DNA of 64,000 nt from Platynereis dumerilii (taxonomy: Eukaryota > Annelida > Polychaeta > Phyllodocida > Nereididae), in assembly GCA_026936325.1 (NCBI GenBank), contig JAPTHN010000019.1, forward strand, positions 13,232,253 through 13,296,252. The letters run 5' to 3'. Every line of letters begins with the position of its first letter. Position 1 is the first letter of the stretch. The notes below the pieces were generated by a model that was given only the letters and a program-made list of their open reading frames with translations, made no database searches and was not told the origin of the DNA. Of this stretch, positions 11,301 through 20,589 are shown one piece after another. The position numbers and the translations under genes were made by a program.

Positions 11301-14300
11301 CTTTTAACATCTACTAATTTTGCTCAATGCTGAAAGTAATGAGCAACTCAGAAGTTTGCATGAATATCAACAATACTATTGAGCTTAAATGCAAGGCATA
11401 ATAAATTAGAGTGCACCTACCCTTTTGCAACCAGACAGAAAAATGTGAGTCGTAATCATGACTGTCCCAATGTGCCCCGAATGGGCACATTGGGACATCA
11501 ATTAAAAAATCATTTTAGCACTCCATGTGCAATAGATATTACATATAAGTAGTGCGTAAGACTATAGTTAGTGCATTAACACCTATAAGTAGTGCATTAA
11601 CACCTTGCAGTGCCAATAATTAATAACTTTCAACAGTTTTAAACCTTTAACATAAACTGTCCTGGGTGCGGACATATGTAAATAACGCACAGTGCTTTGC
11701 AATAAATTTGTTCACAGAGCATGGTAATTCATTATGCCCCTATTCACTGTGGCCTGAATACCTATTGTGTGTTGTCCCTGATCATTCAGTTGCCTTGAAC
11801 ACTTAAATTCTGCCATATTAAGTGCGTCCCAATGTGCCCTAAATTTACTCACTGTCCCAATGAGCCCCGATATGACTTTAACAACAAAATGCTAATTTCT
11901 CATGCACCAGTGAGTGTGTTTATCAGGATAGCAATTCATAACTGTTCGTTACGATACATCAAATTTGTGCAAGCATTGAGGGAGCCTCATTGTTCATGGT
12001 TTGTCCACAGAATGGTTTGAATTGAACCCCTCCAAATTTACTTATGTTGTAGGAAAACAAACTTTTCCTCGCCATTCTCCTGCATGTGGCTGTATTTTTT
12101 TCTATAGAACGTTAGGAGCATCAGGATGTGAAATTAAAAGATATGATGGCACTGCAATATCATATACCTTGCCAGGAACCAAGTGAACCCCACCGTCCCA
12201 TAGTGCCCCACGTCCCAATGTGCCCCGGTTCCCCCTACTGAAAATAGCATTATTGCAGAAGCTAACTTGTCAGTAAGCAGTATGACAAAATTCATTAAGA
12301 CGCCTTCAGAGATTTTTCGGATGAAGTTTTTGTAAGCACTCAGAAGTCAGTAAAATTCGCAATTTTCAGAAAATTAGATACCACTGAGATCTACATGTTA
12401 ATGATGATTTACAAGAAATGCAGCCAGTACCAGCTTCTTCCCAGCTTTGTGTTATGAAGCCAGGAGCCATTCCCAGCGTCAGTTCAACCTCCAGTCAGCT
12501 TCCAGTTAGATGAACTCGAATGTAGATTAAAGGAACTGCTGCAGCTACTGGGCCTAGTGTATGGAGAGAGGACCCTGGTCAATAGGACTACAAATGCCAA
12601 GCACTCAGATTCATGTGTGGCGAAATGTGAATTTTTTTAAAATACCGCTACTGAATTTCTGGGAGCCTGGTAGTTATATTGGTCATAGAAGTTCAATGAG
12701 CATACCAAAAGATGGGAAATTTAATGATCTGCAATATGATATGCATTACTGCCCTTGATGTCCCAGATAAATGTATAGCTTCCAGATTTGTATTTGGAAA
12801 ATGCGTTTTTTTTGACAAATTCCCAAGATGAATTTCTGGGAACTGGGTTGTTACAGGTGATTTCATTACCATGCGATTCTTGTCATTCACACTTGGCTGT
12901 GAGGAATCAATGCTAAACCAGCACATTATATGTTCGATAAATCAAATGTGTGACGTTCTGTTGTTTCTAAACCAATCAGATTAACTTGAAATGGCATTTA
13001 CTTGGAGGGTGTAGAACCTAAGAATCGCATACTAATGAAATCACCTGTAACTTGGCCATAGAGGGTCAATCAGCATATCAAAAGATGGGAAATTCAATGG
13101 CCTTCAATATGAAATGCATTACTGGCCTTGTTGTAGGAGGTAAATATTTTGCTCCCATATCTTAAAGTGGAAAAATGTGATTTTTTGGCCAAAATTCTAA
13201 AAAAAATTCTGGAACAGTGCAAATAATTAATTTTGATGAGTTAAAGGTGCCCAGTGTTAATCATCCTATGGCTATTATTATGATATAAGATGATTGGATA
13301 GGCTGATTTTGCATAAATTATTGTCAGAGAGCCGGGGTCAGTTAATCAGAACTTTGTTTCAGCATATTGAATAGGTTGCATCCTAGGTGAGAAGGGGGAG
13401 GGACGAAGGGTTGATCTAGTGGTAGCAAGACTGCCGATCTCTGGGTCAAGGGTTCGAATCCAGGTTTTGCCAGTTCACATGGGCCTATGTTGGACAGCTG
13501 TTTCCATCATTCTGGTGGCTCATTGTGGTGACCTCCTCCTGTCCTAATTAGCCTACCAAATGCATAAATACAGTATGTAAAGCCCCAATCATCCATCCAC
13601 CCATCCTTAGGTTCGAATGCTGTCCGTTAGCACAATACTTTTTAATTCTGAATTTTGCTTCCAGGTGGAAAGTGTGTTAAAAACAAGAAAAAGAGTGCAG
13701 GTATTTGTTTTAACTACATCTTTTGATATTCTGATTGATGTAAAGAGATTCCAGTGTATACAAAAGAATAGAAATTGATAGTTATGGACAGATATGGATA
13801 AGACTAGTAATGAATAGCTACAGACAGATAAGTTGAGCCACATTTAGAAATTTATACTGTTATTTAGGTTGATTTAAATGTTAACCATTTCTAAAAAGTT
13901 CTACGGGGAATTCACTTTACGATGTAATTCTAGTACAACTATAATAAAAAATATAGGCCTATGCATTGTGAACAAGAATATGCTAACAAAATTACATTTT
14001 CTGTTTCTTATAAGATTGTCGCTTGAAATTTTCCACCACCCTGGAAAAATTGTTAGTAGTAAACAACTTCTGTCAGTACATTTTACAATTTATCTATTTC
14101 CTTTACAGGGATCTACAAGGTCAAGGAAATTCTTGACACTAAACGTGACAAGGGATGCACCTGGTATCAGATACGATGGGAGGGGTTTTCCTCCAAAGAC
14201 GATACATGGGAACCCTCCCATAATATCCACGATACCGATTTGATTTCGGAATACTTCACACGGTAATTATATTTTTATGAATTTTTTGCAGTGCTTGCTT

Positions 14301-16380
14301 AAGGTAGCTCGATACTCGTGAACTTTCTAAGATAGGATTTCTCTAAAATAGTTTAAAATGATCCAAAATATAGTTTATAGCAAGGATATATAAACAAAAG
14401 TGGTCGCTACCAGCCTTTCTTTCAAAATATTTGAGGTTATGTGAAAGAAAGTCAATCCATGCAAACCTGAAAAACTCAATTTTTTTCTTAATTTTTTTAC
14501 TGTGAAGTTTTCCATGCCATTCAGTGGCCATTCATCCTATGATATTAAATGAAGCATGGAATTAAAGAGGAAAGGTTGATGGAAAAGCTGACTAAAATTC
14601 CAGAGAAATATATTTAGTTTAAAGAACTTTTCAAGGGGTTCGGAAAAAAAGTTTCAATTTTGAAAATTAAATATTTTTTATGAACCATAGCGCAAAAAAA
14701 AAAGTACGAGATAGAATTCTTTATTTCTTTGTCATTTGCTTCCAAATAAAGTGAGGAACAATATAATGATACAGACATATGGCCCAACGTGCCTAGATAT
14801 TGATACAAAAATTTATTTATATCACAGAGTCATTTTTGATAAATTAGACATGCTTGCCGAAAATCGCCTGCAGAAATTTTCTACTAAGAGTAGAGAACTG
14901 AAAGTCCGTCAGATTATAGAATTCGTCATAGCGCATCTAATGCTCCAAACGAGAAGTTTCTAACCACAGTAGAAGTGCCGCAAATTGCAAACGAAGCGGC
15001 CGATGCATGAAATTCTCAAAATGAAAAAATATCTTGAAGCAGTGTCAGCAGGGTGGTGACGTCACGACAGATAGGGCCTGCCTGGCTGCGCGTGGATGTG
15101 CGCTCACTACCACTTTGCACGAGTAGCGAGCCACCTTAAGGTGCCTCCGGGGTAAATGACACAAATTATCTGCCTCTGTGATCATATGCAACCATGCAAT
15201 TTATTACCAATTAAAGAAGGTTGTACCTATTTCAACTGATTGAAAAGTTAATTTATAATTTAGAAAATGTAGTCTCTGTATAATACTAACTTACAGTTGG
15301 TTGCAATTCACTGTATCTAGTACTTCGGCATGTTGCTGAAAAATAATGGCTCATATATTAGCTACTCATGCAAAGTGGTAGTTTGCGCACATTCACGCGC
15401 AGCCAGGCAGGCCCTATCAATTGTATCATCACCATTGCAGCTGCGCATTGACACTGTTTCAGCATCTTTTTTCACTTCTAAGAATTTCATGCATCGTCTG
15501 CTTCGTTTGCCATTTGTACCACTTCTATTAGGGTTGGAGACTTTGTTTAAAGCATTAGATGCGCTATGTAGATGACTACATACTTCAGGAATTTCAGCTT
15601 GATACTCATATTCATAATAGAAAATATTTACAGGTGATTTTCAGCAAGCAGGTCTAATTTCTCAAAATTACTTGGTGATATAAATAAATTTTAATATCAA
15701 TTTCTGTCGTGGAAGGAAACCCTCTATTATATAATATGCATTATATCGTGCCTCGCAATTTTTGGAAATAAATGACAAAGAAATAATAAATTCCATGTCG
15801 TAATTTTTTTAGCACCATCATGTCCATGGTTTATAAAAAAGTTAAAATTTTCAAAAAATCTAAATTTTTATAAAGTCCTTTAAACAAAATATCTCTCCCA
15901 GAAATCATTATAAGCTCTTCCATAAAATTGTCTTCTTTAATTTCATGCTTCATTGCATAATATTGGATGCATGACCACTGATAGCAGGGAAAACTTCACA
16001 GTAAAAATGTAAAAAAAATAATTGACCTTTTCGGGATTTGCGTGAACTGCTTTTCATTTGTACTTAACCTCAAATATTATTTTAAAAGGCTGATAACGAC
16101 CAAGTTTACATATCCTTGCTAGAAACCATATTTCGGATCATTTTGAACTGGCTATTTAAAAAAAAAACTCAATCTCAGAAAGTTCATCCATATCGAGCCA
16201 TCTTAAAAAGTATTCTTGTCTGACAGAACATTTATTATAATAGGTGTCTGATGTGTACACATTCTGTAACAAAGTGCCATAACAGACTATAACAACAAAA
16301 TTTTTTCAAATGATTTAATCTCAGTTATTCTTATTTTCAGGATGTCAAGAAAAGATGGAAGTGCCGAGAGTACTCTTTAA
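2317..16380 (+). CDS. chromodomain protein with zinc-ribbon-like N-terminus (11 coding exons)
   Basis: Spliced exons: 2317-2338, 3108-3287, 4411-4585, 5992-6075, 6164-6226, 6903-6998, 9571-9624, 9957-10025, 13665-13700, 14109-14262, 16341-16380. The product is about 325 residues. Residues 16-35 form CxxC-x10-CxxxxC, a probable zinc-binding knuckle. Exon 3 encodes an aromatic/basic block (LEQIGMHAIFLGYK, later AFGGWVRDEIK). Exons 7-9 are strongly basic (VRKRKR, RRPKKK), a likely nuclear localisation signal. Exon 10 is a chromodomain: IYKVKEIL, YQIRWEGF and DDTWEP keep the Y, W and F that form the methyl-lysine cage in HP1, so binding to methylated histone tails is inferred. The ATG at 2317 has A at -3 and G at +4 and is preceded in frame by a stop. 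All splice phases agree except exon 2 to exon 3. I do not know a named orthologue. Confidence 0.85.
2563..2570. promoter_or_regulatory. perfect CRE palindrome TGACGTCA in intron 1
   Basis: A full cAMP-response-element palindrome lies 225 bp after exon 1, with an inverted CCAAT (CCAATCA) 50 bp further at about 2613. Together they could be an intronic enhancer or alternative promoter; function is inferred from motif only. Confidence 0.35.
3108..3287 (+). CDS. chromodomain gene exon 2: zinc-ribbon-like domain
   Basis: Acceptor TTCTTCACAG, donor GTGAGT. Encodes the paired cysteines (SCPGCGKS ... ICPELQCRHNF) and a following charged helix rich in K, E and Q (KKQAELEQKHQ). Length 180, phase 1 at both ends. 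The spacing CX2C-X10-CX4C resembles small zinc ribbons, but I cannot assign a family. Confidence 0.85.
3845..4250. mobile_element. Tc1/mariner-like MITE in intron 2
   Basis: About 45-bp terminal inverted repeats: GGCCAAAAGTTTGGAAAC at 3849 and its complement GTTTCCAAACTTTTGGGC near 4226, with homology continuing inward through TGTGTT-TTTGCC. The element is ~400 bp with no coding frame. The terminal motif resembles those of Tc1-like transposons; the exact ends and TA duplication are blurred. Confidence 0.75.
4411..4585 (+). CDS. chromodomain gene exon 3: conserved-looking basic/aromatic block
   Basis: Acceptor GTTCTTTCAG, donor GTGAGT. The open frame starts with ATG directly at the acceptor and encodes MIRLEQIGMHAIFLGYKI ... 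AFGGWVRDEIKLK. It ends in phase 1, which fits exon 4 exactly, but it starts in phase 0, which does not fit the phase-1 end of exon 2. The other frames contain stops, so the reading frame itself is secure. A missing small exon, alternative splice sites, or an alternative start at this ATG are all possible. Confidence 0.8.
4586..5991 (+). other. intron 3, no other feature seen
   Basis: Plain A+T-rich intron between exons 3 and 4 with a short C-run near 5126. I see no repeat ends or conserved frame in it. Confidence 0.6.
5992..6075 (+). CDS. chromodomain gene exon 4 (acidic)
   Basis: Acceptor TTTATTGCAG, donor GTGAGA, 84 nt, phase 1-1. Encodes NDIQQGQLFRPIEGEEVAME followed by VWVEDID. The acidic end contrasts with the basic exons further on. 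Confidence 0.8.
6164..6226 (+). CDS. chromodomain gene exon 5
   Basis: Acceptor TTGTTTTGCAG, donor GTATGT, 63 nt, phase 1-1. Encodes a polar Ser/Glu-rich linker, ESFVPSPEKENSVDQSRSEL. Confidence 0.75.
6685..6860. repeat. G+C-rich transposon-like remnant in intron 5
   Basis: A G/C-rich patch (GGAGGGGGCCGGCATCG ... CCCCCTCCCCTTGATCC) stands out from the A+T-rich intron and ends in TCCACCACTGGG, reminiscent of DNA-transposon termini with CACTG ends. No intact matching end is visible. Confidence 0.35.
6903..6998 (+). CDS. chromodomain gene exon 6
   Basis: Acceptor TGCTTCTTTCAG, donor GTAGTG, 96 nt, phase 1-1. Encodes DFYISLQSRQMSQAIDAVPM and a short polar tail, likely an unstructured linker. 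A transposon-like remnant in intron 5 ends only about 40 bp before this acceptor. Confidence 0.75.
7060..8290. repeat. intron 6 region with dispersed short repeats
   Basis: CACAGTGAATCAGT occurs at about 7070 and 7266 and as CACAGTGAACCAGT at about 7291. A second motif (GCATGTGTCGCATGCGTAACG and shorter variants) occurs at about 7151, 8096 and 8266. The two sets suggest a degraded non-autonomous transposon, but I cannot find paired terminal repeats. Confidence 0.4.
8291..9560 (+). other. remainder of intron 6, nothing recognised
   Basis: A+T-rich, with a small GATAGATGGATAGAT run near 8970 and short CTTGACT / ACTTGACT repeats around 9258-9300. No gene or element ends seen. Confidence 0.5.
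9571..9624 (+). CDS. chromodomain gene exon 7: basic segment, probable NLS
   Basis: Encodes VPSRPRPVRKRKRSGETQ, 54 nt, phase 1-1, donor GTTAGT. The AG at 9563-9564 would give an immediate stop in the required frame, while the AG at 9569-9570 keeps it open, so I chose the downstream acceptor. RKRKR is a classic monopartite nuclear-localisation pattern. Confidence 0.75.
9957..10025 (+). CDS. chromodomain gene exon 8: second basic segment
   Basis: Acceptor TTTTCTGTTCAG, 69 nt, phase 1-1. Encodes EVKTRPSRRPKKKISQDQV plus TEKE. It ends AAG|GCAAGT, a non-canonical GC donor that otherwise matches the donor consensus perfectly, as known GC-AG introns do. Confidence 0.75.
10394..11135. mobile_element. 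TTAA-type MITE, copy 1 (degraded)
   Basis: Begins TAAGGTGGCTGGCAACTTGTG and shares ATTCATGCGCAGCC, the CATCGTGGAAGGAA block and CATGACCACTGA with the copies at 14299 and 15342. The right end is eroded near 11130. No transposase frame. Confidence 0.65.
11276..12235. mobile_element. 960-bp TIR element with GGGGCACATTGGGAC termini
   Basis: Perfect ~26-bp inverted ends (GGGGGAACCGGGGCACATTG at the left and its complement at the right), each flanked by TA. Copies of the terminal core recur inside in both orientations near 11463-11498, 11824 and 11857, an arrangement typical of transposase-binding subterminal repeats. No transposase is encoded, so it is non-autonomous. TA flanks suggest a Tc1/mariner-type mechanism. 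Confidence 0.85.
12660..13145. repeat. local direct and inverted duplication
   Basis: The block around AAAAGATGGGAAAT at 12706 recurs directly at 13079. ACAGGTGATTTCATTA at 12855 recurs inverted as AATGAAATCACCTGTAA at 13035. This looks like remnants of one foldback-type element; no outer ends are clear. Confidence 0.5.
13400..13605 (+). mobile_element. tRNA-derived SINE
   Basis: An RNA polymerase III A-box-like sequence (TGATCTAGTGGTAGC at 13412) and a perfect B box (GGTTCGAATCC) are followed by a tRNA-unrelated body with ATGGGCCTATG and a tail AAGCCCCAATCATCC. A relative lies at 48678 and a fragment at 23780. Confidence 0.8.
13665..13700 (+). CDS. chromodomain gene exon 9: 36-nt lysine-rich exon
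   Basis: Acceptor TTTTGCTTCCAG, donor GTATTT. Encodes GGKCVKNKKKSA, phase 1-1. It is the shortest internal exon and its length is a multiple of three, so it could be skipped without shifting the frame. Confidence 0.7.
14109..14262 (+). CDS. chromodomain gene exon 10: chromodomain
   Basis: Acceptor TTTCCTTTACAG, donor GTAATT, 154 nt, phase 1 start and phase 2 end. It encodes nearly the whole chromodomain: strand 1 GIYKVKEILD, strand 2 CTWYQIRWEGF, then KDDTWEPSHNI and helix DLISEYF. The residues aligning with HP1 Y24, W45 and Y48 are Y, W and F, so the aromatic cage looks intact. Confidence 0.95.
14299..15139. mobile_element. piggyBac-like TTAA MITE, copy 2 (complete)
   Basis: Both ends are TTAA followed by an inverted repeat: GGTAGCTCGATACTCGTG at left, complement of GGTGGCTCGCTACTCGTG at right, 16 of 18 matching. 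TTAA duplications are the hallmark of piggyBac-type insertion. It sits in intron 10, 36 bp after the chromodomain exon, and is non-coding. Confidence 0.8.
15342..16206. mobile_element. TTAA MITE, copy 3, opposite orientation
   Basis: The right end reads ATCGAGCCATCTTAA, the inverted terminus of copy 2. The left end is partly rearranged, but AGCTACTCATGCAAAGTGGTAG matches. Body shared with copies 1 and 2. It lies 134 bp before the last exon. Confidence 0.75.
16341..16380 (+). CDS. chromodomain gene exon 11: C-terminal tail and stop
   Basis: Acceptor TTCTTATTTTCAG. The G completes the arginine codon split by intron 10; MSRKDGSAESTL and TAA follow. The tail is short and polar, so the chromodomain lies practically at the C-terminus. 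Confidence 0.85.
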
Positions 16381-16631
16381 CAGTTAACCTGTCAGTCCTT
16401 CCTTGTCTTAAAATCACTGTGTCATAATGTTTAGTAGTTTCTCAAAATGATATCATCCAATTCTCGTTTTAAAAAATTGTCACTTATTTGCACTTTCAAG
16501 TTTAATTATTATTTTTAGATATGTAAAATTGTAAACAATGATATTTTGCTTGTTGTATAACTTAATTTTTACCTCAGAAGCATGACCTAAGGCAAAGTCT
16601 TTTTTATGCAATTTGTGAATGTTTAATGCGT

Positions 16632-16637
16632 ATTAAA
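16632..16637 (+). terminator. candidate proximal poly(A) signal ATTAAA
   Basis: Variant signal 250 bp after the stop, with a T/G-rich stretch (ATGTGTCTGTTAG) about 30-45 bp downstream. A plausible short 3' UTR end. Confidence 0.35.
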
Positions 16638-18635
16638 TCTCGAAAGGTTTTATGTTTAGAATATGAAATGTGTCTGTTAGTAAATTTTACAGATGTGTTA
16701 TTTAAAAATACTGACGGTTTGCTGCTGTGCAGCCTTTGTTATTGTCTTAATGCATGAGGAGAAGTTAATTGTATCAGTAATTAGTGACTCTGTGAGCAAA
16801 TGTAAGCGAATCTGCTAAACATGGGTCATCCCAATTTTGTTGTATAAAAGAATAGATATTCACATTCAGCATAATATTAAGGATAAAATAACCATAACTT
16901 AAACTCAAAGATCTCTAGGGACTGAGTAGTGTTATGTTTTCAACTTTTCAATGCTAAATGATTTACTTATGTTTTACTTTTGAAATGGTTTCACTCTTTG
17001 GTTTTGCTGGTTGATGAATCTAGTTGTTACCGTACCAGTGGTTCAATTTTTTTTTTAACCAGCATTTAAGATAATTATTTTCATTGTCAAATACAATTTT
17101 GTTAGCTATACCACTGTTATTATTATATAAAGAGGAACTAGATTGAACAATATGTATATTAATGAGAATGTGTTTCCTTTATATGTGACATTGTAGTTAA
17201 AAGATTTGCTAAGTTCATTTTTGGCTTGTCTGTTTCTTTGAAAACGAATAGCTATTGATCGAGCTTAGTCTTTCACTTCCAGACACAAAATTAGGTACAG
17301 GTATTGGCCTGACAATCAGGCACACATTGAAAAATCTAACATTAAGAGACGAGCGTTGACACTGCTTGCGGTTGTGGTTATTGGTTATGTCGACGTAGTG
17401 GCCTTTGATAATGGTTATGTGACGTCATAAATTTGTCTGATGCTTTCACCACTGTCACGTCAATCAGGATGGTTGCTTTTTAAGATGGAGCCAAACCATA
17501 TCTTTCCTTGCTTTTATATGTCCTTGTATAGAGTGTCATTACCTGTAAAATATGTTCCGAAGCAGGATTCCAAATTTCAAGAAGATTTGGTGAAAACTGA
17601 GGATTTATGTCCATTCTCAAGGGGGCTACCATTAGATAATTGGGGGGGGGGGGGCTTGGAGTTTTCCTCACTAGGAAATTATTTATTTGACAGTACATGC
17701 GGAAGTAGTTATATATAATTCAAGCTTGTGAAGTCTCAGAATATCAATACCTAGATCAAGCTAAACCTTGTTAAAAAATACCCCTAGCAGAAATTATTTG
17801 TTATAAGACTGACAAAACTGAGCAAGTTTGATACATATATTCATGTTTTTTAAACCCAAAGCCCCCTCTTAGATATTAAATGGTCGCCCTCTGATGCAAG
17901 GTGATGAAAATTGAAAAGAGATAATACTGTTTTAATTGAGCTTGTTGATGTATTCACATGATTAATGATGATTTGTATCAGTATTAATGGAATTCAGGCT
18001 TTAATTTACATACATGTTAAATTGTTAATGCATGCATTTGACTCATTATAATTATTATGGAGGATATGGAGGATGTATTGTACTTTTTTAGTTATTTACC
18101 TTGCCAAGGATTAAATAATGATGTTTTAAAATCGATCAGTTTATTATGACACTGTCATTAGTGTATATATATTTGTTGCACAAAGACTGTCTAAATTGAT
18201 ATCGAGTTTGTCCATTGTTCAAATATAAGTTTGTTGAAAATACCTGGTCTCAGATACTCATGTCAAGTTTGTCCGTAATCAAGTTCATTGATAGTCAAGT
18301 CATGGATCATCTCGGTCTACATCAGGGTCTATAGGCCTGCGTTCAGTTGGCCTACTTTTATGACTTACTTATATATATTTAGCGTCATCTTGAATGTCGT
18401 TTTCGTTTGAATTGTGAATGTTGCTCGTTTTCAAGCTTTTTGCAGGGCTGTGGGAGAAAATTAAATTACACCTTGCCATCATTCTGTCAAGAAAACACAC
18501 GGTATTAGTATTTATAAATATCATGAATTGAAAATTATTGAATAGATTATGAAGCAAACTGTGTATCTATACTGCAGACAATTGGTATACTGTACAATTT
18601 TAACAATTGATAACTAATAACTACCCTGAATTGTC

Positions 18636-18641
18636 AATAAA
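18636..18641 (+). terminator. candidate distal poly(A) signal AATAAA
   Basis: Canonical hexamer followed within 30 bp by a strong T/GT-rich element (CCTTTTTGTTGTTTGTG). Best signal by sequence, but it implies a 2.2-kb 3' UTR. Confidence 0.4.
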
Positions 18642-18659
18642 CATTTTAATCTTCCTTTT

Positions 18660-19030
18660 TGTTGTTTGTGAATGTTTCAAAAATTTTACTGCCAGTTTTC
18701 CAAGGGATACATAAAGGCCTACATGTGTAAATTTAGAAACTAAAGGAATTCACTTTTACAGAAATTTTAAAATGGGACAGAAAAGAGACATTGAGTTGCT
18801 GCCAGAAAAAATTGAGTGGTTGCAATTATTGGAGGATAAAATACTAAAAGCCCTCGTTCAATATGAATTTATGAGTGCAAATAAATTTTCATATTGCACT
18901 CATGTCATGCCGTATTTGTATAACGCGTGGGACTAGCCCTAAAATTTAAGCAAAAATCCATAAAAGTAATAGATTTTGGTTTCCGATTTGCGACGATAAT
19001 GCAGCGACAACACAACGCTAGGCCAAATTA
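18660..19030. other. intergenic, nothing recognised
   Basis: Unremarkable A+T-rich DNA after the putative poly(A) site. Confidence 0.5.
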
Positions 19031-19034
19031 TGTC

Positions 19035-19460
19035 AGGGAAAACATCTGGGAAAGCAGGGAAAAATCAGGGAAAATACAGGGAATTTGCTCGCCAAATTTC
19101 AGTGGGTACCCTGAATGCCGAAGAAACCCCCCCCCCCCAGATGATCCGCGCATTGTCTGGGCTGGCCCCCGTGAGGGGGGGTACTTCCCCGACTTTTGCA
19201 TGGGGATGCGCCACGGCAATTTAAAAAACTGGAACCATTCTAATCCGGAAATCAACGCCATAACCACAAACCATTTTAATCTTTCAGTACAAATACCTGA
19301 AAGCTGAAACCAATTTAATCTTCATGATTGAGATACCATATACAAAGTAGGAAGTGTCTTTTTTTCAAGACGATTCTAATGATACCAAATACCTAGGGGC
19401 AGCAGAAACCGGACCAAATTAATCGGAAATGCTAAAATACCAAACCATTTTAATCCAAGA
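19035..19460. repeat. degenerate short-repeat patch
   Basis: First CAGGGAAAA-type repeats (19035-19085), then a 12-C run at 19127-19138 in a G+C-rich patch, then about five degenerate copies of AAACCATTTTAATC at about 19232, 19268, 19307, 19409 and 19442. The first three are spaced roughly 38 bp. Probably transposon debris. Confidence 0.45.
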
Positions 19461-19556
19461 AAAAAAAAAAAATGCAGTACCCTCCAACGGCACCTATACA
19501 GCCTCTCTTAGTGAGAACAACCCTCCCCCTGGCTTTATACACCCCTGTTAGTGAGA

Positions 19557-19720
19557 ATCCCCCCCCCCGTAGCCCGACGACGGGCGAACTTCGTGTACTA
19601 AAACATCAGGCCGAGCGTCTGGGCTAGGCCGAGCATCAGGACTGAGCCCCCCCGGACCCCCCGGAGCCCCCTGGAGCACACTTTTGAGCGGTCCCCCTAG
19701 CGAAAATTTGCAACTAATAA
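19557..19720. repeat. G+C-rich repeat remnant
   Basis: C-runs, CpG-rich sequence and an internal AGGCCGAGC duplication (19609 and 19627) in otherwise A+T-rich DNA suggest the remains of a young insertion. No ends identified. Confidence 0.35.
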
Positions 19721-20589
19721 AATAACTCCCTCTGGTGTACTTTTGTGACCAATTTTTCCACATCACCAACAAGGTGACGAGGTGTAGCGATTAATGATGG
19801 TGACAAATCAATAGCATTTTCATTAGCAATTATTGATTGCATTGAATTAATTTCTTTAACTTTTGTATGTTTTAATTGTTCATGGTAATATATCAAGTGG
19901 GAAACTAAATTTTAATGCGCCCTCTTGTGGATGAATGGGTGTTTAGAGATGACCATAGACATTGAATGCAGCATATTGAAAAAGCGGTGGAAACTAACAA
20001 AAGAAGAAGCAAATAATTGTGCTAAGAATTTTTTTTAATGCAGATGAATCACTTTTAATAATTTACAGCAACTGAAGTCAGATCTGAGTTGTAGGAGGTT
20101 GTCAAAGCATTTAATGCTGTTTGCCTATAGCAGACGAAGGTCTGGCACTGCATCTGCATTGCACATAGCTGACTTAAAACCCGGGACCAGAGTGCAGAAT
20201 TGGAAGGGCCCAACCAGCAACTGAAGGTTTTTTTAGACAAGGTCATTGAATCTTTTCTGATATTTTGACACCTGATACTGAAAATTTGATTGTACAATTA
20301 TACATGCAGCCAGTCTCTGGCTCCATGACCATTAATTGGGCTGCTGAGTCCGCCCTGGATTCTCCTGGCCATTCTGCCCAGTTCTGCATCCCCTTGTCCC
20401 GGATTTTATGTTGTCCACTGGAGCTGGTGTGTTGCACTTCTTAGTTCTGGTCCCAGGGTGAAACTAAGCAAGTTCCAGTCTGGGGCAGTAACTAGTGTAG
20501 TTTGGACACTAGACTGGAACTAAGCCCCAATAGCTGGTTCTGTTCATAGATTGGAACTAAGAGGGAGAATGGGCCCGTGCCGGCCCTCT
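19721..20589. other. intergenic with one inverted repeat
   Basis: Mostly featureless. GTTCCAGTCT at 20471 pairs with AGACTGGAAC at 20511 and inner CTAGTGT pairs with ACACTAG, making a ~50-bp hairpin. AACTAAG recurs around it. Confidence 0.4.

Larger units (their letters stand above)
10026..13664 (+). other. GC-AG intron 8, 3.6 kb
   Basis: Donor AAG|GCAAGT and acceptor TTTTGCTTCCAG. It is the longest intron of the gene and holds three mobile elements (described separately) plus a locally duplicated stretch. Confidence 0.7.
16381..18641 (+). other. putative 3' UTR of the chromodomain gene
   Basis: Follows the TAA at 16378-16380. It contains a weak ATTAAA early on, a perfect CRE palindrome at 17420-17427, a 13-G run at 17642-17654, and the first strong AATAAA at 18636. 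Whether transcription runs this far is not shown by sequence. Confidence 0.35.

Noticed and set aside
13412-13470. Functional tRNA gene (also at 38980, 48690 and minus strand 51080)
   Set aside because: A and B boxes are present but cloverleaf arms do not pair properly and each continues into a SINE body.
14109-14262. Chromodomain from a chromovirus-type integrase
   Set aside because: The domain lies in a multi-intron gene with consistent splice phases and has no integrase, RT or protease nearby. Nothing virus-like was recognised elsewhere in the window.
18927-19307. 126-codon frame
   Set aside because: It reads across CAGGGAAAA repeats, a C12 run and AAACCATTTTAATC repeats; simple-sequence artefact.
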